This document shows, piece after piece, positions 1 to 4,836 of a stretch of DNA of 5,954 bases. Each line of letters opens with the position of its first letter. Within the stretch, counting starts at the first letter, position 1. Made by a program: the position numbers and the translations under genes. The notes under the pieces were generated by a model. The model did not search any database. It saw only the letters and a program-made list of their open reading frames with translations, and was not told where the DNA came from. The stretch is from RUG11198 sp964600615 (GTDB taxonomy: Bacteria; Bacillota_I; Bacilli_A; RF39; UBA660). The stretch lies in assembly GCA_964600615.1 (NCBI GenBank), contig CAZRJK010000038.1:1-5954 (forward strand), written 5' to 3'.

Positions 1-76
1 ATTTCCATTCCTTACGATATTTTTTAATGTTATAACCTACTTTATAGATAATATTTAAATATAGTTACTTAATATA

Positions 77-87
77 ATTATATCATA
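77..87 (-). promoter_or_regulatory. Extended -10 promoter for a gene beyond the left edge
   Basis: On the minus strand TATAAT (77-82) is preceded by TATGA (83-87), matching the Gram-positive extended -10 pattern TRTGnTATAAT. No good -35 box is seen 16-18 bases upstream. The predicted transcript starts near 70 and leaves the window at position 1; an AAGGA-like stretch near 8-12 could be the ribosome binding site of a gene starting outside. A GGAGG sequence at about 123-127 has no usable ORF after it (stop after about 14 codons). I see no gene in 1-207. Confidence 0.4.
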
Positions 88-176
88 TTTTTATTTATTA
101 CATTGTTTATTTTCGATATAATTCCTCCTTTTTTTTGATAATTTAATATTAATAAAATATTCTTGAAATAATCTTG

Positions 177-209
177 AAAAAATAAAAAAACAGATTTTTT
201 CTGTTTTTT
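177..209 (-). terminator. Intrinsic terminator ending the flavoprotein cluster
   Basis: AAAAACAGA-type arms at 185-194 and 200-209 form a 10-bp stem with a 5-base loop, followed on the minus strand by a T-rich tail (177-184). The upstream arm overlaps the stop codon of the flavin reductase-like gene (TAA at 208-210), so termination follows the coding sequence at once. The stem is A/T-rich and nearly symmetric, so it could also stop plus-strand transcription. Confidence 0.7.
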
Positions 210-765
210 ATTTTTTAAATTGTAATCCATCTTTAAAGGCATTACCAACTCTTTCAGATACTTTATAATATCCGTGAGTGTACGGATCAAATGCTATTGC
301 TTCTAATAAATTAATATCTATATTATCATTATTTATTACTGATTCATCTGCTAGGGTATTTATTACTTTTCCTACAATTCCCCAATTGCTTTCTCCTTCT
401 AATAGTTCGCATTCCATACATATTGGAAACTCATTAATGATAGGAGCATCAACATTTGCACTTTTTACATATGTTAGACCGCTATTATCAAATTTATTTG
501 GTGTATTATTTCCTGATGCAATTCCAAAATAATCTGCTGCTACTACATTTTTGGCATTTGCTATTGATACAGTAAAGGCTTTTCTTTTTCTTATATTTTT
601 AACTGTTTTGTGGCTTTCAGTTAAATTAAGTATTACTTGATCTCTTTCAAACATTGTTCCCCATGCAGCATTCATAACATCAACTGTTCCATCTTCATTA
701 TATGTTGCTATCATCAATACGGGCATTGGAAATATTGCTTCAGTAGTTTTTATTTTCTTTTTCAT
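208..765 (-). CDS. Flavin reductase-like FMN-binding protein
   Basis: This 185-residue protein has the size and layout of the flavin reductase-like / flavoredoxin family, which binds FMN in a split beta-barrel and typically transfers electrons between NAD(P)H, flavin and partner proteins. Visible family features are the opening FPMPVLMIAT (12-21), the segment MNAAWGTM (31-38), NLTESHKTVKNI (47-58), SGNNTPNKF (84-92), and the C-terminal HGYYKVSERVGNAFKDG (164-180). No signal peptide or membrane helix is seen, so it should be cytoplasmic. The start is supported by AAAGGTGG (773-780) seven bases upstream. It is the third and last gene of a flavoprotein cluster, 36 bases after the lipoprotein gene, and probably co-transcribed. 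The substrate or partner cannot be told from sequence; a flavodoxin partner is an inference from context. Confidence 0.88.
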   Translation of the reverse strand: MKKKIKTTEAIFPMPVLMIATYNEDGTVDVMNAAWGTMFERDQVILNLTESHKTVKNIRKRKAFTVSIANAKNVVAADYFGIASGNNTPNKFDNSGLTYVKSANVDAPIINEFPICMECELLEGESNWGIVGKVINTLADESVINNDNIDINLLEAIAFDPYTHGYYKVSERVGNAFKDGLQFKK

Positions 766-801
766 TATTATTCCACCTTTATTAATAATCTTTATCTTAT
801 T

Positions 802-1743
802 TTATTTTTCAAATCTAACTGTTATATTCTTATTCTCTAAATTATCTAAACTATCAATATGTCCTATTTTGGTATATCTATAGTTTGTATCAAATGATTC
901 ATAAAATATAACTAAACAGTCATTACCATATAGCATTATATCTCCTTTATTTATTTTTTTAGGATTATATTCATTGGTTGGTAAAGGGTTATCTAAATAT
1001 ATATATTTTTCATTACCATTTAATTCTCTCATATTAAATTCTTTTGGTAATAGTTTTATAAAACTTTTTGCTGTTTCATTATCTTCTAAAGTAAGATTAT
1101 ATTCTTTATTATCAATTAATACTTTTATTTGATTCGTCATCATACTTTTTTCTCCTTTAGGAAGATTTTGTTCTTCTATCCATTCTTTTATTTCTTTTGA
1201 AGATGTGTTTGCAGAAAATCTTTTTGAATCAATTATGTTTAATTTATTATTATATTTTTTTAAATCATTTACACTTGTTTCTATACCTGTACTACCTGAT
1301 GTACAAAATAATACTATTTTTTTACTTGTTAAATCATAATTATCTAATAATGTATATATTATTTTTGGTACTGTTCCCCACCATATAGGATACCCTAAAT
1401 AGATGGTGTCATATTGTGATAAATCTAGTTTATTTTCTATTTTTGGTCTTATATTAGGATTATTTTGTTCTTTATTAGCTCTACTATCATTATCATTATA
1501 ATTAATATCTTTATCTGTATATTTTTCTTTAGGAATTATCTCTATTAAATCTGAATTAGTTTCTTCACTTATTAGGTTGGCAATTCTTTTTGTATTGTTT
1601 GTTACGGAAAAATATAGAACTATCGAACTAATTTTTTCTTTAGATGTATTATCTATATTACTATTAAGTGGTTCTTTTTTATTACAACCAGATATTGTTA
1701 ATAAAGATATCGATATTACTATTAATAAAAGTATTCTTTTCAT
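802..1743 (-). CDS. Lipoprotein fusing a flavodoxin domain to a cyclophilin-like domain
   Basis: The 313-residue protein starts with a lipoprotein signal peptide (MKR, hydrophobic stretch 4-16, lipobox ISGC with Cys20), so the mature protein should be anchored on the outer face of the membrane. Residues about 38-195 form a flavodoxin-type domain: YFSVTNNTKRIA (44-55) fits the FMN-phosphate loop, and LGYPIWWGTVP (116-126) and LFCTSGSTG (145-153) fit later flavin loops. Residues about 203-313 match a small cyclophilin-like fold, with LEDNETAKSF, MRELNGNEKYIYL and KGDIMLYGNDCLVIFYESF as recognisable segments. Function is unproven; membrane-surface electron transfer is an inference. The gene follows the cytoplasmic flavodoxin gene after 25 bases; its own ribosome site (AGAAAGG, 1759-1765) is weak and 15 bases away, so translation may depend on the upstream gene. 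An internal ribosome site and ATG lie at the domain junction (see separate entry). Confidence 0.87.
   Translation of the reverse strand: MKRILLLIVISISLLTISGCNKKEPLNSNIDNTSKEKISSIVLYFSVTNNTKRIANLISEETNSDLIEIIPKEKYTDKDINYNDNDSRANKEQNNPNIRPKIENKLDLSQYDTIYLGYPIWWGTVPKIIYTLLDNYDLTSKKIVLFCTSGSTGIETSVNDLKKYNNKLNIIDSKRFSANTSSKEIKEWIEEQNLPKGEKSMMTNQIKVLIDNKEYNLTLEDNETAKSFIKLLPKEFNMRELNGNEKYIYLDNPLPTNEYNPKKINKGDIMLYGNDCLVIFYESFDTNYRYTKIGHIDSLDNLENKNITVRFEK
1138..1158 (-). promoter_or_regulatory. Internal ribosome binding site and start at the domain junction
   Basis: Inside the lipoprotein gene, AAAGGAG (1152-1158) lies eight bases before ATGATG (1143-1138), which encodes Met201-Met202. This is a better ribosome site than the one at the annotated start of the gene. 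It falls exactly between the flavodoxin and cyclophilin-like domains. Translation from 1143 to 802 would give a free cytoplasmic cyclophilin-like protein of 113 residues without signal peptide. It is either a working second start or a relic of two genes that fused in frame. Confidence 0.5.
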
Positions 1744-1768
1744 ATTATTATTTTTATACCTTTCTTTT

Positions 1769-2275
1769 TTATATCCATTCTTCTACTTTTGATTTAGAAC
1801 TATTTGCTTGAGAACCAACGATTGCTAATCCATCAAGTACTTTTGCACCTACACAAATACTTGCTAACTGTCTTGGTACTCCGGATAGTCCTGATCCTTC
1901 ATGAGTTACAAATGGCCTTATTATTTTTCCAGAATAATCTAATTCCTTTAATGCTGTAAATAATTCTTCTGGCATACCTCCCCAATAAATTGGTGAACCT
2001 ATATAAATTACTTCATAAGATGATATATCAGGAACATTTTCTTTAATTGGAGCATTATGTTCTCTTGTCCTAATCTTTGCTTCTTCTATACATTCCATAT
2101 AATTAGTTGAATAAGGTTTTAATGGTTCTACTTTAAACATATCAGCACCAGTTAAATCTCTAATATATTCAGCAATAACCTCAGTATTACCCTTATCTAT
2201 ATGTCTCATTTCTCCACCAAAGTAGTTTTCAGCTGCTCTACTAAAATAAATTATTAAACTTTTTTTGTCTTTCAT
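1769..2275 (-). CDS. Flavodoxin-family protein
   Basis: This 168-residue protein matches the short flavodoxin family common in Bacillota, a cytoplasmic FMN-binding electron carrier fold. Visible features are strand one LIIYFSR (7-13), the long FMN loop AENYFGGEMRHIDKGNTE (15-32) with the conserved GNTE, the segment KVEPLKPYSTNYMECIEEAK (48-67), IYIGSPIYWGGMPEEL (90-105) and FVTHEGSGLSG (122-132). It ends at VEEWI, a few residues earlier than I would expect, which is a minor trimming. The start has an excellent AGGAGG (2284-2289) eight bases upstream. It heads the cluster with the fused lipoprotein and the flavin reductase-like gene. It starts 44 bases after a shortened TfoX-like gene with no clear terminator between them, so read-through from the promoter at 2592 is likely. 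Confidence 0.9.
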   Translation of the reverse strand: MKDKKSLIIYFSRAAENYFGGEMRHIDKGNTEVIAEYIRDLTGADMFKVEPLKPYSTNYMECIEEAKIRTREHNAPIKENVPDISSYEVIYIGSPIYWGGMPEELFTALKELDYSGKIIRPFVTHEGSGLSGVPRQLASICVGAKVLDGLAIVGSQANSSKSKVEEWI

Positions 2276-2299
2276 TTTTCTTTCCTCCTAAATTTTATA

Positions 2300-2312
2300 A
2301 GTATCTAATACT
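2300..2312 (-). repeat. Short inverted repeat before the flavodoxin gene
   Basis: AGTAT and ATACT are separated by three bases, giving a 13-bp inverted repeat between the shortened TfoX-like gene and the flavodoxin start. It could be an operator or a weak hairpin. It is AT-only apart from one G/C pair per arm, so chance is possible, and I found no convincing promoter beside it. Confidence 0.25.
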
Positions 2313-2319
2313 ATATTTC

Positions 2320-2571
2320 TTAATTATTTCTATTATCTATAGTGTCTACTAAATACATTGGTTTAGCACTTTCATAAGGAATAGATTCTTGCATATTATA
2401 TTTTTTATTACTATCAACCACCTTAACAAGTAATCTATCATCATAAATACCACCAAATAATAATCCATTATAGTAAAGTAAATATTCTCCCATCATAGAT
2501 TTACAGGTTATGTTATCTAATATGTTTAATTGTTCTAAAATAAAATCTCTATAATCCTTTGTAGTAGCCAT
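2320..2571 (-). CDS. TfoX N-terminal-domain protein, C-terminally shortened
   Basis: The 83 residues match the start of the TfoX/Sxy N-terminal-domain family of small Bacillota proteins: TTKDYRDFILEQLN (3-16), KSMMGEYLLYYNG (24-36), GGIYDDRLLVKVV (40-52) and ESIPYESAKPMYLVD (62-76). Full relatives, from memory, run another 20-25 residues after the D-x-x-D-N segment; here the protein stops at DNRNN. A one-base shift after DN would add only about 11 residues before another stop, so a simple frameshift does not restore the family end. TfoX/Sxy is a competence regulator in Gammaproteobacteria, but the role of these short Gram-positive relatives is not established. The start has AGGAG about eight bases upstream and follows the repeated terminator-promoter block with a leader of roughly 14 bases. 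Confidence 0.8.
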   Translation of the reverse strand: MATTKDYRDFILEQLNILDNITCKSMMGEYLLYYNGLLFGGIYDDRLLVKVVDSNKKYNMQESIPYESAKPMYLVDTIDNRNN

Positions 2572-2591
2572 ACTATCAACTCCTATAACTA

Positions 2592-2619
2592 ATTATACCA
2601 CACAAAAACGGATTTTCAT
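2592..2619 (-). promoter_or_regulatory. Extended -10 promoter of the TfoX-like gene
   Basis: TATAAT (2592-2597) is preceded by TGTGG (2598-2602), a full TRTGn extension. A 4-of-6 match to the -35 box, ATGAAA (2614-2619), lies at 16-base spacing and coincides with the loop of the terminator hairpin next to it. Predicted start of transcription is near 2585, about 14 bases before the ATG. The same promoter occurs at 4779-4806. Confidence 0.75.
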
Positions 2620-2624
2620 CCGTT
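2604..2624 (-). terminator. Intrinsic terminator of the XRE regulator gene
   Basis: On the minus strand AACGGAT (2618-2624) and ATCCGTT (2607-2613) form a 7-bp stem closed by a GAAA tetraloop and followed by a T run (2604-2608). It lies 56 bases after the XRE stop codon. The T run is directly followed by the TGTGGTATAAT promoter, so the end of one unit and the start of the next share bases. Confidence 0.75.
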
Positions 2625-2631
2625 CTATATA

Positions 2632-2651
2632 TCTTAATCTTCCGATTATTT
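2632..2651 (-). repeat. Gene-end repeat motif, copy A
   Basis: The minus strand reads AAATAATCGGAAGATTAAGA. All 20 bases are identical to 5900-5919. It sits 28 bases after the XRE stop codon and runs directly into the 47-bp terminator-promoter block. Related copies lie at 4537-4565 and, less conserved, about 4819-4840. Confidence 0.7.
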
Positions 2652-2658
2652 AATTTAT

Positions 2659-2674
2659 TAATGTTTTAACATTA
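2659..2674 (-). repeat. Inverted repeat just after the XRE gene
   Basis: TAATGTT and AACATTA are perfect 7-base arms with two bases between them, placed five bases beyond the XRE stop codon. The arms are AT-rich and the loop is too small for a good hairpin, so it looks more like a protein-binding palindrome or chance than a terminator. Confidence 0.3.
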
Positions 2675-2679
2675 GCAAC

Positions 2680-4224
2680 CTATTGCGAAAAGCTTTTGTT
2701 TTTTAATTGTTCTTGTAAATCATATACTTTTTGTTGTAATTCAAGATTTTGCTGCTCCAATTCATTAATTCTGCTTTCATAACCATTTCTTCTTTCTTCA
2801 TCTTTCTCTTTTTTATCTAAATAATTACTCCAATTATTTTTAAGTGTATCAATATTGCTTTGATTTGTATAAACAGTAATTTTTTCAATCCTATTATTTA
2901 TTGGAACTATTTTCTTTTCATTAGCATTTTTGATTAATTCTCTTACAAGTTTTATTGGATTATCACAATAAGCCCATGCCATTATAGTATTGTCATGTTC
3001 TTCATCGAAGTGATCATCAATTTTACAATATTTACTTATAGAATAATCTACTTTTATATTATTATTATCTGATTTTACATATTCTATTTCATAATTACGA
3101 TATGGATATATTAATAAATCTTCTTTCATATCATATTCTTTAGTTATAGTTTTAAAAAATGTTTCATCGTTTTCTACAAGATCAAATGAAATTGTACCAA
3201 TAAAGATTGTACCACAACCTATACCAAATACAATTAATGAACTTATAAAACTCCATATCATTTTTTTCTTGTCATTTTTTCTATTAAATACAAAGTTCAA
3301 AATCAATAGAAGTATTATTATTGTTATTATAGAAGATGATAGAATGGTTAGAATTAAACCAATAAAGAAGAAGCCTGTCTTATATAATAAGAATGATGCA
3401 ATAAATGATATAAATAAGCATATTAATATAAATGCTACAAACAACCCAAAGCATAATGAGAAGAATTTAACAACGCCTATTATAATCTTGAATAAAGTAT
3501 TCATAAATTTATATTCACTATGTTTAGGATCTCTAATTATTATTTTGTTATCATTTCTTTTAAATAATATTTTGTTTTTCTTTTCAACTATTTCTTCCTC
3601 GTTATTTTCTTTTGTATCAAAAGATTTATTATCTGATTCGGTACCAGCCTTATTTGATTCACTCTTTATTCTTTCATAGTAGTCTAAATATCTTGTTTTA
3701 AATATATGTGTAATGATTATAATTGCTATTATTAGCAACCCAACTATTAATATTGAATCTAAAAGATTTGTAACAAAATAGTATACTTTATCTGGTAAAA
3801 AATCAACAAAATGTCCAAATAGATTTTCTAAAACTTCATATATAATCATGGATGATATAAATAAGATAAATGCAATAATTAATTGTTCAAATATGCATTT
3901 TACTTTACCTTTAAAATTCATATTACTAAACAAATTAATTGTGTTAGTAATGAATCTTAAGAAATCTTCAAAACTATTATTTAATTTTTTCTTACTTTCT
4001 TCTTCTCCTTTTACTTCTTTAATATCTTTATGTAATAAATCATCTATATTTAAATTAAACTTATCACATAAAGCAATTATCTTATCCATTTCTGGATATG
4101 CAACAGAAGATTCCCATTTTGAAATAGCTTGTCGTGATACACCAAGTTCATCAGCCAGTTGTTCTTGTGAAAGGTTATGATCCTTTCTAATTTTCTTTAG
4201 GTTTTCTGAAAATTGATTATTCAT
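2680..4224 (-). CDS. Membrane-bound XRE-family transcriptional regulator with extracellular domain
   Basis: The 514-residue protein starts with a classical XRE/HTH_3 DNA-binding domain (7-62), including LSQEQLADELGVSRQAISKWE (18-38) with the recognition helix near 30-38. I count about five hydrophobic helices: 111-131, 155-174, 254-280, 285-313 and 323-346. Basic patches after helix two (176-190) and before helix five (315-321) fit a topology with the HTH inside and the C-terminus outside. Residues 347-514 would then be extracytoplasmic and end in a glutamine/leucine-rich coiled coil (about 471-508). I do not recognise this outer domain. The architecture suggests a one-component sensor that reads a surface signal and binds DNA from the membrane. 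The start has GGAGG six bases upstream and a leaderless upstream ORF (4236-4313) ending on that site. Self-regulation is common in this family but not shown here. Confidence 0.88.
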   Translation of the reverse strand: MNNQFSENLKKIRKDHNLSQEQLADELGVSRQAISKWESSVAYPEMDKIIALCDKFNLNIDDLLHKDIKEVKGEEESKKKLNNSFEDFLRFITNTINLFSNMNFKGKVKCIFEQLIIAFILFISSMIIYEVLENLFGHFVDFLPDKVYYFVTNLLDSILIVGLLIIAIIIITHIFKTRYLDYYERIKSESNKAGTESDNKSFDTKENNEEEIVEKKNKILFKRNDNKIIIRDPKHSEYKFMNTLFKIIIGVVKFFSLCFGLFVAFILICLFISFIASFLLYKTGFFFIGLILTILSSSIITIIILLLILNFVFNRKNDKKKMIWSFISSLIVFGIGCGTIFIGTISFDLVENDETFFKTITKEYDMKEDLLIYPYRNYEIEYVKSDNNNIKVDYSISKYCKIDDHFDEEHDNTIMAWAYCDNPIKLVRELIKNANEKKIVPINNRIEKITVYTNQSNIDTLKNNWSNYLDKKEKDEERRNGYESRINELEQQNLELQQKVYDLQEQLKNKSFSQ

Positions 4225-4235
4225 ATTTTTCCTCC

Positions 4236-4313
4236 TTACACAAATATTTTATAATTTTCTACTGGTTGCGCTCCACCATCTTTAGGTTGTTTTTTGTAAA
4301 AAATTGGTTGCAT
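4236..4313 (-). CDS. Leaderless 25-codon upstream ORF before the XRE gene
   Basis: This short ORF begins MQPIFYKKQ and ends VENYKIFV. Its ATG (4311-4313) sits one base after the transcription start predicted from the extended -10 promoter at 4321-4331 (+1 near 4314), so it could be translated as a leaderless message; there is no ribosome binding site before it. Its stop TAA (4236-4238) directly abuts the GGAGG (4231-4235) that serves the XRE gene 12 bases later in another frame. That layout suits translational coupling or a leader-peptide control. GCAACCA occurs twice in it (4305-4311 and 4262-4268). I recognise no family, and the ORF is short enough to be chance. Confidence 0.4.
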   Translation of the reverse strand: MQPIFYKKQPKDGGAQPVENYKIFV

Positions 4314-4320
4314 TTATATT

Positions 4321-4331
4321 ATTTTACCACA
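4321..4331 (-). promoter_or_regulatory. Extended -10 promoter of the XRE regulator gene
   Basis: TAAAAT (4321-4326) is preceded by TGTGG (4327-4331), the same extension as in the two duplicated promoters. No good -35 box is seen. Predicted +1 is near 4314, giving a roughly 90-base transcribed leader before the XRE ATG that is filled by the upstream ORF. Confidence 0.6.
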
Positions 4332-4370
4332 AAAATAGCAGTTTTTTACATCTACTAATCTTTTCGCAAT

Positions 4371-4386
4371 ATTACTAATTTACGAT
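4371..4386 (+). repeat. Shared upstream element, copy 1 (XRE promoter)
   Basis: ATTACTAATTTACGAT here differs at one base from ATTACTATTTTACGAT at 5697-5712. The centre lies about 65 bases upstream of the predicted XRE transcription start; the other copy lies about 53 bases upstream of the predicted protease start, both in the same orientation. The 12-base difference is close to one DNA turn. A common activator or repressor site is possible. Confidence 0.4.
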
Positions 4387-4408
4387 TAAAATAATGCTTC
4401 AAATCAAT

Positions 4409-4434
4409 AAAAAAACGTATCTAAACGCCTTTTT
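4409..4434 (-). terminator. Weak A/T-rich terminator upstream of the XRE gene
   Basis: On the minus strand arms 4425-4434 and 4409-4418 can form a 10-bp stem (five A-U pairs, two G-U pairs and a CG/GC/UA core) around a 6-base loop, with the T run in the downstream arm. It would end transcripts coming from the small protein gene or from the promoter at 4522. The G-U pairs become A-C mismatches on the plus strand, so the direction is minus. Confidence 0.4.
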
Positions 4435-4515
4435 TGAGGTATAATTACCTAAATAATGTAATTACAAAAAAACCTGCAATCCCTTATATGGTTAGCAAGA
4501 GTATAAATCTCTTAC
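4409..4515 (-). ncRNA. Candidate small RNA between the small-protein gene and the XRE gene
   Basis: A full extended -10 promoter (4522-4532) predicts a transcript starting at about 4515. Its first bases form a hairpin: GUAAGAG (4509-4515) with CUCUUGC (4495-4501) around a 7-base loop. A seven-T run follows at 4466-4472 after a weak AACC/GGTT pairing, and a second terminator-like stem ends at 4409. No ORF of note occupies this stretch. The RNA would be about 45 or 105 bases. I do not recognise an RNA family, and a short untranslated leader that reads into the XRE gene is an alternative. Confidence 0.3.
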
Positions 4516-4521
4516 AAATCC

Positions 4522-4550
4522 ATTATATCACATTTGTCGTAATATCTTAA
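4522..4550 (-). promoter_or_regulatory. Promoter inside the 3' end repeat of the small-protein gene
   Basis: TATAAT (4522-4527) is preceded by TGTGA (4528-4532), again TRTGn. TTAAGA (4545-4550), a 4-of-6 match to the -35 box, lies at 17-base spacing and belongs to the gene-end repeat. No gene with a ribosome site follows before the XRE promoter at 4321, so the product may be a non-coding RNA or an additional XRE leader. Confidence 0.5.
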
Positions 4551-4565
4551 TCTTTAATCTTCCGA
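4537..4565 (-). repeat. Gene-end repeat motif, copy C, with a 7-bp tandem duplication
   Basis: The minus strand reads TCGGAAGATTAA, then AGATTAAGATATTACGA. Compared with copies at 2632-2651 and 5900-5919 it has AGATTAA in tandem (4547-4560). In this copy the first part is translated: the last residues SED and the TAA stop of the small protein come from the repeat. TTACGA after it is shared with the copy at 5884-5914. Confidence 0.55.
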
Positions 4566-4757
4566 GCATTTTTGTTTGTTTGTTTTTATATCCTGAATCA
4601 TTGCACCATTAATAACTCTAATGCATTCATCCTCTTTTATCTTTATCCAATATCCTTCTATTGCTATAACAATACCTATCAATTGTATATGTTCATCTCC
4701 CATTAATGTTATTGTACAATTTTTATCAATAAACTCATTTAATAGTTCTGCAGGCAT
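4554..4757 (-). CDS. Small beta-rich, Sm-like protein of unknown function
   Basis: This 67-residue protein starts MPAELLNEFIDKNCTI. I chose the ATG at 4757 because GGAGG (4763-4767) lies five bases before it; a TTG four codons upstream falls on the ribosome site itself. The pattern is a short N-terminal helix (3-10) then alternating strands: CTITLM (14-19), IQLIGIVIAI (24-33), YWIKIKE (36-42), CIRVING (45-51) and MIQDIK (53-58). This resembles small Bacillota proteins of the DUF6897 type with an Sm-like barrel; that likeness is from memory and not tested. No signal peptide or membrane segment is seen. Its last residues CSED come from a repeat where other copies carry a stop codon. It has its own promoter (4779) and lies between the protease and XRE genes. 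RNA binding is only a guess from the fold. Confidence 0.72.
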   Translation of the reverse strand: MPAELLNEFIDKNCTITLMGDEHIQLIGIVIAIEGYWIKIKEDECIRVINGAMIQDIKTNKQKCSED

Positions 4758-4762
4758 ATTAT

Positions 4763-4767
4763 CCTCC
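4763..4767 (-). promoter_or_regulatory. Ribosome binding site that fixes the small-protein start
   Basis: GGAGG lies five bases upstream of the ATG at 4755-4757. The longest open frame begins at TTG (4767-4769), but that codon overlaps this site and has no ribosome site of its own, so the shorter 67-residue product is preferred. Confidence 0.75.
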
Positions 4768-4778
4768 AATCACATATT

Positions 4779-4806
4779 ATTATACCACACAAAAACGGAT
4801 TTTCAT
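4779..4806 (-). promoter_or_regulatory. Extended -10 promoter of the small-protein gene
   Basis: TATAAT (4779-4784) with TGTGG (4785-4789) and a partial -35 box ATGAAA (4801-4806) at 16-base spacing. It is identical to the promoter at 2592-2619. Predicted +1 is near 4772, giving a leader of about 15 bases that holds the GGAGG. Confidence 0.75.
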
Positions 4807-4811
4807 CCGTT
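4791..4811 (-). terminator. Intrinsic terminator of the protease gene
   Basis: The 7-bp stem AACGGAT/ATCCGTT (4805-4811 with 4794-4800), GAAA tetraloop and T run (4791-4795) are identical to the terminator at 2604-2624. It lies 26 bases after the protease stop codon and merges with the next promoter. Confidence 0.75.
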
Positions 4812-4836
4812 CTGTATATCTTAATAGTGCGAACAG

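Larger units (their letters stand above)
2592..2638 (-). repeat. 47-bp terminator-promoter block, copy 1
   Basis: This stretch matches 4779-4825 at 46 of 47 positions (one A/G difference in the middle of TATAYAGAACGG). It runs from ATTAAGATATA through the GAAA-loop terminator to the TATAAT box. The sequences on both sides differ, so the block itself is the unit that was copied. Here it separates the XRE regulator gene from the TfoX-like gene. Confidence 0.85.
4779..4825 (-). repeat. 47-bp terminator-promoter block, copy 2
   Basis: This matches 2592-2638 at 46 of 47 positions. Here it separates the protease gene from the small-protein gene. Upstream of the shared block the bases diverge: this copy carries GTTCGCACT where the other carries CGGAAG, before the common ATTAAGATATA. 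Confidence 0.85.

Noticed and set aside
12..18. TTACGAT near the left edge as a further copy of the shared element
   Set aside because: Only seven bases match and it is not upstream of a promoter in the same way; a similar match inside the XRE coding region shows chance is enough.
78..290. 70-residue minus-strand open frame overlapping the end of the flavin reductase-like gene
   Set aside because: Lysine/isoleucine-rich, overlaps a well supported gene in another frame, has no ribosome site at its start, and resembles no family.
3269..3679. 136-residue plus-strand open frame
   Set aside because: It is the antisense of the membrane part of the XRE regulator; long open frames opposite hydrophobic AT-rich coding DNA are expected, and there is no ribosome site or family match.
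3848..4180. 110-residue plus-strand open frame
   Set aside because: Antisense to the HTH and first helix of the XRE regulator; no promoter or ribosome site supports it.
4431..4446. Plus-strand TATAAT in a GGTATAATTACC stretch as a promoter
   Set aside because: It lacks the TG extension and a -35 box, and no plus-strand gene follows.
4461..4515. tRNA-like look of a TTGCTAA stretch, as in a serine anticodon loop
   Set aside because: The flanking bases do not form an anticodon stem and no acceptor or T-arm with a proper loop can be drawn.
4767..4769. TTG start giving the small protein four extra residues
   Set aside because: The codon overlaps the GGAGG that serves the ATG at 4757, and no ribosome site precedes the TTG.
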